Shown: one piece after another, positions 23,573-28,877 of the stretch
How positions within the stretch are numbered: position 1 is the stretch's first letter
Layout: every line of letters begins with the position of its first letter
Source of the DNA: an uncultured Bacilli bacterium
GTDB lineage: Bacteria > Bacillota_I > Bacilli_A > RFN20 > CAG-826
Length of the DNA: 28,877 nt
Direction of reading: 5' to 3'
NCBI GenBank assembly: GCA_905236085.1
Contig: CAJOOD010000098.1
Location: 1 to 28,877, forward strand
Notes under the pieces: model-generated
Databases searched by the model: none
The model's input: only the letters and a program-made list of their open reading frames with translations
What the model was told of the DNA's origin: nothing
Made by a program: the position numbers and the translations under genes

Positions 23573-24196
23573 ATGCGTACTAAATTTAAAGCTTGGAGTG
23601 GACCATATCTATCATCTCATAAAGAAATTGCTGTACCGATTGATGAATATGATAAAATCGAATTCAAAGATAAAACATATTTAGAAGTTGGCTCTGGCAA
23701 AGGTGATTTTATCATTGAGATGGCTAATAAACATCCTAGTATGTTATTTATTGGCGTGGAAAAGAATGTCACCTGCGCTGGTATAACTTGCAAAAAGATC
23801 AGCGAAAGCACTCTAGATAATATTCGACTAATTCACTCTGATGTGGAACAATTATTTCCGTTAATAAAAGATGATTCATTTGATGGAATATTTTTAAATT
23901 TTTCTGATCCATGGCCTAAGAAAAGGCATACCAAAAGAAGATTAACAGATACGAGATTTCTAGAAGCTTATTATCGCATGTTAAAAGTTAATGGGAAATT
24001 ATATATTAAAACCGATAATAAAGAATTTTTTGAATTCAGCGAGAAGAGTTTATTAAATTCTGAATTCAAAATTACTTCCGCTAGTGATAATTATAACGGG
24101 AAAGATAAATTTGATGCTCAAAGCGAATATGAAAAGAATTTCCGCGCAGAAGGTAAAATCATCTACCGCGTCGTAGCGAAAAAAGGAAAGAAATAA
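23573..24196 (+). CDS. trmB: tRNA (guanine-N7)-methyltransferase
   Basis: Adds a methyl group to N7 of G46 in the tRNA variable loop using SAM. 207 residues, near the B. subtilis 213. N-terminal RxxKxKAW segment, SAM motif Glu-Val-Gly-Ser-Gly-Lys-Gly (38-44), GVEKN (61-65), and the family signature NFSDPWPKKRHTKRRL (109-124), followed by LKVNGKLYIKTDN. All expected residues for catalysis and tRNA contact are visible. AAAGGAAA lies just before the ATG, two bases after the pepV stop. The next gene starts on the base after its stop. Confidence 0.96.
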   Translation: MRTKFKAWSGPYLSSHKEIAVPIDEYDKIEFKDKTYLEVGSGKGDFIIEMANKHPSMLFIGVEKNVTCAGITCKKISESTLDNIRLIHSDVEQLFPLIKDDSFDGIFLNFSDPWPKKRHTKRRLTDTRFLEAYYRMLKVNGKLYIKTDNKEFFEFSEKSLLNSEFKITSASDNYNGKDKFDAQSEYEKNFRAEGKIIYRVVAKKGKK

Positions 24197-24733
24197 ATGT
24201 ATACCTTGTTCTATAATCGTAAAAATATTGGCGATGTCTTATTAATTAATTTTAATAATGATTTAGAAGTGACCTCTTTTATTAAAAAAGATAAGATAAC
24301 AGCTTTATATCACGATGATAAATTGATAGGATATAATATCTTTGATATCTCTAAAATAGTCAAAATTCAATATAAAGGGATGATTATTTTACCAATCAAT
24401 CCTCTTATTGATGTTATTAATTCTTTATTGATCAATGAAGGATTTGATAAATTAGATTATTCATTTGAATCGGGATATCTCATCGTAGAAATTAAAAAAA
24501 TAAATAAAGATGTTATTACCTTATCTGATGGATATGAAGAATATAATATCAAGAATATATATACTAATATATATCTAGGAGAAAATGTTATTCTTATTAA
24601 AAATAAACATTTCACCTTAGATGCTAGATTTATAAATGATGATAAATATGATGGTGAATTAATGATAGAAGATAATCAAGTCGTAGAAGCAAATGACAAA
24701 GAAATAGGTATTGATTATTTCAAAGGAGAATAA
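24197..24733 (+). CDS. YtpR-like protein with a degenerate tRNA-binding domain
   Basis: 178 residues. The N-terminal half matches the DUF4479 part of YtpR: Phe-Tyr-Asn at 5-7, Ile-Gly-Asp-Val-Leu-Leu-Ile (11-17) and Ile-Gly-Tyr-Asn-Ile-Phe-Asp (44-50). In YtpR an EMAP/Arc1-type OB-fold tRNA-binding domain follows. Here the region from about 92 still has strands in the right order (GYLIVEIKKI, GENVILIKNK, a final MIEDNQV). It lacks the HPxADKL and the Gly-x-x-Ser-x-Gly-Met motifs and is about 25 residues shorter. The assignment is by pattern and by neighbours: trmB and pepV are near relatives of ytpR in Bacillus-group gene order. AAGGAAAG at the end of trmB serves as Shine-Dalgarno. Codons are very AT-rich. 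Confidence 0.65.
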   Translation: MYTLFYNRKNIGDVLLINFNNDLEVTSFIKKDKITALYHDDKLIGYNIFDISKIVKIQYKGMIILPINPLIDVINSLLINEGFDKLDYSFESGYLIVEIKKINKDVITLSDGYEEYNIKNIYTNIYLGENVILIKNKHFTLDARFINDDKYDGELMIEDNQVVEANDKEIGIDYFKGE

Positions 24734-24734
24734 A

Positions 24735-25838
24735 ATGCAAGAATTAGAAATCAAATTAAAAGAAGCTGGTAAGATATCTCGTCTAACCAATAAGACGTTC
24801 CAATTTCCTAAAGAATTAGGGGAAGGCTTTTATAGTGCGAATTATTTTTTAAAGTCACAAAAAATTGTTAAAGAAAATAGAGCAAACCATAGAGTTACCA
24901 TGCAATGGTTTCAAAGAAGAGATGACACAAAATTATGCGGAATCGATGAAGTTATCGCGGTTTTGTACACTTTTGCGATTCATCCAGAGGATTTAGAGAT
25001 ACTTGCTTTAGATGATGGAGATATCATTTCAAGTAACGAACCAGTCCTTAAAGTAACAGGTAGATATGAAGACTTTGGTTTCTTAGAAAGTGTAATCGAT
25101 GGGATATTAGCAAGAAGAACATCAGTCTGCACTAATGTATATAATGTTATGAAAGTAGTAGGTGATACTCCAGTCTTCTCTATGGCGGATAGACAAGATG
25201 ATTATCTAACCCAAGTTGGAGATGGTTATGCTACATATATCGCCGGCATATCTAAAGTGTCCACCGATGCTCAAGGTAAGTGGTATGGAGGTAAAGGTAT
25301 GGGTACTATGCCTCATGCATTAATTCAAATCTGTGATGGAGATTTATGCAAGGCAGCAGATATATATCACGCCACATATCCAAATGAAAAAGTTACCGCT
25401 TTAGTGGACTACAATAATGATGTTACTCGCGATGCGGTTAAATTAGGTAAACATTTAGGCCACACCTTAAAAGCGGTTCGTGTCGATACATCTAAAGCCT
25501 TGATTGACCATTATTTCGATGATAAAGATACTTCAGGTTTTGACCCACACGGAGTTTGTAAAGAATTAATCTTTGCTTTAAGAAAAGCTTTAGATGATAA
25601 CGGATTAGATTTCGTACAAATCGTAGTCTCATCCTCATTTACCGCGGAAAAGATTGCAGAATGGAAGAAATTAAATGTTCCGGTTGATCTATATGGAGTT
25701 GGAACATATTTTGTTAATAATACAACCTGTGGATTTACTGGTGATTTAGTGGTGTTAGATGGAAAAGATGAAGCTAAAGAAGGAAGAGCCAATTATCCTT
25801 CTACGAGATTAAAAAAAGTTAATTATCCTATTTATTAA
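24735..25838 (+). CDS. pncB: Nicotinate phosphoribosyltransferase
   Basis: Joins nicotinate and PRPP to nicotinate mononucleotide, entering the NAD salvage route. I start at 24735, seven bases after AAGGAG (24723-24728). 367 residues, the short form of the family (long forms are about 480). Features: NHRVTMQWFQRRD (51-63), ARRTSVCTNV (126-135), Asp-Arg-Gln-Asp-Asp (152-156), Gly-Thr-Met-Pro-His-Ala (190-195) and VDYNND (224-229). A GVGTYF segment forms part of the phosphate site near the C-terminus. A nicotinamide-type enzyme is less likely given the overall pattern, but specificity rests on few residues. Probably co-transcribed with ytpR. Confidence 0.9.
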   Translation: MQELEIKLKEAGKISRLTNKTFQFPKELGEGFYSANYFLKSQKIVKENRANHRVTMQWFQRRDDTKLCGIDEVIAVLYTFAIHPEDLEILALDDGDIISSNEPVLKVTGRYEDFGFLESVIDGILARRTSVCTNVYNVMKVVGDTPVFSMADRQDDYLTQVGDGYATYIAGISKVSTDAQGKWYGGKGMGTMPHALIQICDGDLCKAADIYHATYPNEKVTALVDYNNDVTRDAVKLGKHLGHTLKAVRVDTSKALIDHYFDDKDTSGFDPHGVCKELIFALRKALDDNGLDFVQIVVSSSFTAEKIAEWKKLNVPVDLYGVGTYFVNNTTCGFTGDLVVLDGKDEAKEGRANYPSTRLKKVNYPIY

Positions 25839-25847
25839 TTCGTTCAA

Positions 25848-25861
25848 TTAATTATAATTAA
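25848..25861. promoter_or_regulatory. 14-bp AT palindrome containing a consensus -10 box before tyrS
   Basis: TTAATTATAATTAA is a perfect palindrome, and TATAAT at 25853-25858 lies within it. The tyrS ATG is 25 bases on, with GAGGT (25870-25874) as Shine-Dalgarno between. No clear -35. It may be an internal promoter; AT-rich chance is possible. The 44-base gap leaves no room for a T-box. Confidence 0.35.
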
Positions 25862-25882
25862 ATGGCTACGAGGTAGAAAATT

Positions 25883-27136
25883 ATGAGAAATGTATTAGAA
25901 GAATTAGAATATCGTGGACTTATTAAAGATTATTCCAATAAGGAAGAAATGAAAGAATTATTATCCACCAAACAAACCATTTATTGTGGATTTGATCCTT
26001 CTGCTACCAGCATGCATGTTGGTAATTTCGTGATGATTTCTTTACTTATGAGACTTCAACAAGCTGGTCATAAGATTATCGCTGTTGTCGGTGGGGCTAC
26101 AGGAATGATTGGTGACCCATCAGGTAAATCAAAAGAAAGAAATCTCCAAGATAATGAAACGCTAAAAAATAACACTGAATCTATTAAAAAACAATTAGAG
26201 AAATTCTTAGATTTATCCGATTCAGAAAAAGGTTTGATTCTCAATAATTATGACTGGTTAGGAAATATGTCCATGCTCGATTTATTAAGAGATTATGGTA
26301 AATATTTCAATATCAATTATCTTTTGAATAAAGATATCATTGCTTCAAGATTAGACGCTGGAATATCATTTACTGAATTTACATATAACATCTTACAAGC
26401 CATTGACTTTTATCATCTTCATAAAGAATATGGTGTTAATATCCAAGTTGGCGGTTCTGATCAATGGGGTAATTTAACATCTGGTTTAGAATTATTAAGA
26501 AAGAAATGTCCAGAAGATAAAGTTTCTGTTATGACATGTCACTTGATCACTCGTGCGGATGGTAAGAAATTTGGTAAATCAGAAAAAGGTGCTTTATTCT
26601 TAAATCCAGAACTCACCTCACCATATCAATTATATCAATATTTCTATAATGTTACCGATGAGGATGCTGGCAAATATTTAAAAGTATTCACTTTCTTATC
26701 TATCGAAGAAACTGAAGAAGTTATCAAAGAGCATCTTGCCAATCCTGGTGCAAGAATCGGACAAAAAAGATTAGCTTATGAAATCGTTAAGGAAATACAT
26801 GGCGAAAAAGAAGCCGAAGAAGCTGTTAAGATGTCGCAAGCCTTATTCAACGGTTCTGTTGCTTCATTAAGTAAAAAGCAATTAGAAGAAGTATTAGGGG
26901 ACTTAACCATTGAAGTTAGTCAAGATGAAATTATGCTCGAAGATGCCTTAATCCTTGCAAAAGCCGCCTCTTCTAAACGAGAAGCAAGAACATTCTGTCA
27001 ACAAGGAGCGGTCTCAATTAATGGAGAAAAGGTCACCGATTCCACATATAAACTAAGTAAAGATAATGCCTTATTTAACGAATATAATGTCTTAAGAAGA
27101 GGCAAAAAATTATATTTCTTAATCAAGCATGTCTAA
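25883..27136 (+). CDS. tyrS: Tyrosyl-tRNA synthetase
   Basis: Class I synthetase charging tRNA-Tyr. 417 residues, as in Bacillus. IYCGFDPSATSMHVGN (33-48) contains the HIGH-like His-Val-Gly-Asn, followed by GGATGMIGDPSGKS (70-83). IQVGGSDQWGN marks the tyrosine site and Lys-Phe-Gly-Lys-Ser (229-233) is the KMSKS-type loop. The C-terminal part from about 345 is an S4-type RNA-binding domain with SSKREARTFCQQGAVSINGEKV. It is the last gene of the long + strand run and is followed by a clear terminator. Confidence 0.97.
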   Translation: MRNVLEELEYRGLIKDYSNKEEMKELLSTKQTIYCGFDPSATSMHVGNFVMISLLMRLQQAGHKIIAVVGGATGMIGDPSGKSKERNLQDNETLKNNTESIKKQLEKFLDLSDSEKGLILNNYDWLGNMSMLDLLRDYGKYFNINYLLNKDIIASRLDAGISFTEFTYNILQAIDFYHLHKEYGVNIQVGGSDQWGNLTSGLELLRKKCPEDKVSVMTCHLITRADGKKFGKSEKGALFLNPELTSPYQLYQYFYNVTDEDAGKYLKVFTFLSIEETEEVIKEHLANPGARIGQKRLAYEIVKEIHGEKEAEEAVKMSQALFNGSVASLSKKQLEEVLGDLTIEVSQDEIMLEDALILAKAASSKREARTFCQQGAVSINGEKVTDSTYKLSKDNALFNEYNVLRRGKKLYFLIKHV

Positions 27137-27139
27137 TAT

Positions 27140-27165
27140 AGAGGAGTTAACTCCTCTTTATTTTT
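27140..27165 (+). terminator. Rho-independent terminator after tyrS
   Basis: AGAGGAGTTAACTCCTCT (27140-27157) is a perfect self-complementary stem with a minimal TTAA turn, followed by a TTTATTTTT tract. It begins three bases after the tyrS stop. Confidence 0.9.
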
Positions 27166-27190
27166 AAAAAAAATAATATAGACCTACTCT

Positions 27191-27211
27191 AAATAAATTC
27201 AAAATTTATTT
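27191..27211. repeat. 9-bp AT inverted repeat upstream of the lipoprotein promoter
   Basis: AAATAAATT (27191-27199) and AATTTATTT (27203-27211) with a 3-base loop. It ends nine bases before the -35 box. It could be an operator or simply an AT-rich accident. Confidence 0.3.
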
Positions 27212-27219
27212 GTTTTATA

Positions 27220-27247
27220 TTGATTTTGAGCCATTAAGTTATAAAAT
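27220..27247 (+). promoter_or_regulatory. Sigma-A promoter of the 27275-27919 lipoprotein gene
   Basis: TTGATT (27220-27225), 16-bp spacer, TAAAAT (27242-27247). Expected transcript start is about 27254, followed by AAGGAG (27262-27267) and the ATG at 27275. The gene thus has its own promoter and terminator. Confidence 0.55.
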
Positions 27248-27274
27248 ATGGTCGTTAATAAAAAGGAGAAACAA

Positions 27275-27919
27275 ATGAAAAACACAAAATTATTTACCTT
27301 ATTAGCAGCTACAACATTATTATGCTCCTGTGCCGCTGGCTGGACAGAAGTTAGTAATGAAGAATTCTGTAAAAAAATTGGTGCAGTTGAAAATTATCAA
27401 TACGCTACCGCAGTCATTAAAGCGACCAGCAAGACTGTCACTAATGTCGAAGGTTCTGGTGCAGACTTAGAAGCTTACAAAGCAGTATTAGAAACTTCAG
27501 GCATCAAATTAGGAAAAACAGAAGAAGAAGTTAAACTTGAAGCCACTTATACATTCAATAAAGATACCGGATGGACCACTCAAGATGAAGTTGCAAAAGA
27601 ATTTACTGGGATAGAAACGAATTTTTATCAAAGAAATGATGCGACAATCTTTGCAAATACTCCAGAGGGAATTAAATTCTATACCGGTAACGGATTTAAA
27701 ATTACTGAAGATATGACTACTTCTTTAATTTCCGTGCCTGCAACCATCACCGCGGAACTAGTTTTAGATTCTAGAGCATATCTCACCCACGCAAATACAA
27801 AGATGTCTCTTTCCAGTGAAGTTGATTACAATGAACTAGCAGGATTAGATATTGTTCTCAGTTCCTCAATGGAATACACTTCTATAATGGATATCACTTA
27901 TTCTGGTGTTGTTGCTTAA
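27275..27919 (+). CDS. Predicted lipoprotein of unknown function
   Basis: 214 residues starting at 27275, where AAGGAG (27262-27267) is well placed; an ATG at 27248 would add nine polar residues before the signal peptide. The signal MKNTKLFTLLAATTLLCSC ends in a Leu-Cys-Ser-Cys lipobox with Cys19. The mature part alternates strands of threonine- and valine-rich sequence: a YATAVIKATSKTV stretch, an LEATYTF stretch, and a C-terminal run of strands ending in Asp-Ile-Thr-Tyr-Ser-Gly-Val. This suggests a beta-rich surface protein. No catalytic motif seen. It is monocistronic, with its own promoter and a strong terminator. Confidence 0.75.
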   Translation: MKNTKLFTLLAATTLLCSCAAGWTEVSNEEFCKKIGAVENYQYATAVIKATSKTVTNVEGSGADLEAYKAVLETSGIKLGKTEEEVKLEATYTFNKDTGWTTQDEVAKEFTGIETNFYQRNDATIFANTPEGIKFYTGNGFKITEDMTTSLISVPATITAELVLDSRAYLTHANTKMSLSSEVDYNELAGLDIVLSSSMEYTSIMDITYSGVVA

Positions 27920-27941
27920 TCAATAATCAAATTATTAAATT

Positions 27942-27963
27942 AGGAGGCTTTGCCTCCTTTTTT
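27942..27963 (+). terminator. Rho-independent terminator of the lipoprotein gene
   Basis: GGAGGC (27943-27948), loop TTT and GCCTCC (27952-27957), extended by one A-T pair, followed by six T. Read on the minus strand it lacks a long T-tract. Confidence 0.9.
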
Positions 27964-27979
27964 AAATTATCCTAATCAA

Positions 27980-28013
27980 TAAAAAAGAGTTCCACACTTT
28001 GAATGGGAACTCT
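27980..28013 (-). terminator. Rho-independent terminator of rpsD
   Basis: On the minus strand AGAGTTCC (28013-28006) pairs with GGAACTCT (27993-27986) across a 12-base loop, followed by a run of T. It lies just after the rpsD stop at 28036. Confidence 0.85.
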
Positions 28014-28035
28014 ATTGCAATCATCTGAACTGTGA

Positions 28036-28665
28036 TTAGAGTTTTCTATTGTAGTATTCGACGATTTGCGCTTCGTTGATGTCGGCTGGAAGTTCTTTTC
28101 TTTCTGGTTCTCTTAAGAATTTACCAGATTTTGTTTCTTTGTTGACTTCGACATAAGCACAATTGTTGACAACTGAATCTAATGATTCTTGAACGACTTT
28201 GAGATCTTTATCTTTTTCTCTAATAGCGATTACATCGTTAACAGAGCAGAGATAAGATGGGATGTCGATTTTCTTACCATTGACAGTAACGTGTCCGTGG
28301 TTAACGAGTTGTCTAGCGCCTCTACGAGTTCTTGCGAAGCCCATACGATAGACTAAATTGTCTAAACGGGATTCTAATAATTTCATAAAGGCATAACCGG
28401 TAACTTCTTTTGATTTTAAAGCAATCATGAATAAACGTCTGAATTGTCTTTCATTGACATCATACATTTGTCTGAGTTTTTGCTTTTCGATCAATTGTTT
28501 ACCATATTCGGATGGTTTTTTCTTACGATCGACACCGTGTTGACCAGGACCATATGATCTAGGATTATGACCTTTAATGGTGTGGCCATTTAATTCTTTA
28601 CCGGTTTCTAAGGTAGAAAAACCTAAACGTCTTGAACGTTTCCAAGTTGAGCCAGTGTATCTCAT
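28036..28665 (-). CDS. rpsD: Small-subunit ribosomal protein S4
   Basis: 209 residues, uS4, one of the primary 16S rRNA binders and, in Firmicutes, a repressor of its own gene. The N-terminus MRYTGSTWKRSRRLG with SYGPGQHGVDRKKKPSEYGKQLIEKQKLR is the Firmicutes pattern. The N-terminal zinc cysteines are absent (C-minus form). The S4 RNA-binding domain covers about 95-160, with RLDNLVYRMGFARTRRGARQLVNHGHVTVNG. AAGGAG (28675-28680) lies nine bases before the ATG. It is monocistronic, with its own promoter, long leader and terminator. Confidence 0.97.
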   Translation of the reverse strand: MRYTGSTWKRSRRLGFSTLETGKELNGHTIKGHNPRSYGPGQHGVDRKKKPSEYGKQLIEKQKLRQMYDVNERQFRRLFMIALKSKEVTGYAFMKLLESRLDNLVYRMGFARTRRGARQLVNHGHVTVNGKKIDIPSYLCSVNDVIAIREKDKDLKVVQESLDSVVNNCAYVEVNKETKSGKFLREPERKELPADINEAQIVEYYNRKL

Positions 28666-28815
28666 AGTATGTTTCTCCTTTCTTTATTTGTTGGCAAATA
28701 ATGATAGGGATTAATTCCTTGTCCCGGATGTCTATCGTTCACCGTTGAGCTTAGGTTACTATTTCATATTATAGACATCAGACGAACAGTATTAACCTGC
28801 TGCATTACATGCAGT
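28666..28815 (-). ncRNA. Structured 5' leader of rpsD, likely S4 autoregulatory element
   Basis: About 150 nt lie between the predicted transcript start and the rpsD ATG. Read on the minus strand, a small hairpin CTGCAT-GTA-ATGCAG (28814-28800) comes first. AGGTTA (28798-28793) can then pair with TAACCT (28758-28753). GATGTCTAT (28779-28771) can pair exactly with ATAGACATC (28735-28727). The two helices interleave, which gives a pseudoknot. A GGGA/TCCC stem and the AAGGAG follow. S4 control of rpsD through a structured leader is known from B. subtilis; that this leader is the same element is my inference. Confidence 0.6.
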
Positions 28816-28819
28816 TATA

Positions 28820-28848
28820 AATATATAGATTTTGCCTCTTATTGTCAA
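28820..28848 (-). promoter_or_regulatory. Sigma-A promoter of rpsD
   Basis: On the minus strand TTGACA (28848-28843), a 17-bp spacer and TATATT (28825-28820). The -35 is consensus and the spacing ideal. The transcript should begin near 28814-28816, about 150 nt before the rpsD ATG. Beyond it, 28849-28877 is AT-rich with no feature I can name. Confidence 0.8.
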
Positions 28849-28877
28849 ATAGTTTTTATAATTGCGTAATTATTTAT

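Noticed and set aside
1..28877. CRISPR arrays, insertion sequences, prophage, toxin-antitoxin or defence genes
   Set aside because: No repeated spacers, transposase or integrase motifs, terminal repeats or toxin-like gene pairs are visible. The gene content is housekeeping throughout.

Overview
The window is AT-rich bacterial chromosome that is almost wholly coding. It looks like a low-GC Firmicute/Bacilli relative on a reduced, Mollicutes-like path (for example the uncultured RF39/Erysipelotrichales-type gut lineages; the lineage is an inference). Support comes from a Bacillus-type gene order (gmk-priA-[rsmB]-rlmN-prpC-prkC-rsgA-rpe, then convergent rpmB), a GlgC/GlgD pair, an S4 leader of Firmicutes type, and a PrkC-like kinase with no membrane or PASTA region. 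TGA is a genuine stop here (it ends rlmN and rsgA), so this is the standard bacterial code and not the Mycoplasma code. I see no mobile element, CRISPR array, tRNA or rRNA, and no gap of more than about 300 bases without a gene.

Layout. (1) 1-4138: short transcription units on alternating strands. They hold a partial CxxC lipoprotein (-), inorganic pyrophosphatase (+), a choline/aminoglycoside-kinase-fold protein (-), tRNA methyltransferase TrmL overlapping a second CxxC lipoprotein (+), and a shortened RqcH (-). (2) 4253-13740: one long + strand operon, gmk-priA-(DUF1904-like)-(RsmB-like)-rlmN-prpC-prkC-rsgA-rpe-(6-TM protein), with many ATGA/TAATG overlaps. (3) 13745-14501: rpmB and a small 2-TM protein on the - strand. 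(4) 14603-27136: a + strand run of glgC-glgD-glgA (glycogen), leuS, coaX plus an ECF S component (CoA from imported pantothenate), pepV, trmB, a degenerate YtpR, nicotinate phosphoribosyltransferase and tyrS. (5) 27140-28877: a lone lipoprotein with its own promoter and terminator, then rpsD (-) behind a structured leader.

How the genes work together: most serve translation and its quality control (LeuRS, TyrRS, TrmL, TrmB, RlmN, RsgA, L28, S4, RqcH). They sit beside vitamin salvage (pantothenate to CoA, nicotinate to NAD), peptide use (PepV) and carbon storage.

I found no new defence or mobile system. The most unusual points are four conserved translation proteins with degraded or altered key parts: an RsmB homologue that has lost both catalytic cysteines and its SAM motif, an RqcH with Asp-Asn in place of Asp-Arg and no HhH domain, a YtpR whose tRNA-binding domain is degenerate, and a PASTA-less PrkC. 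Also notable are at least six genes whose promoter -10 lies so close to the ATG that the transcripts look leaderless, an apparent pseudoknot in the rpsD leader, and an inverted repeat framing the gmk promoter.
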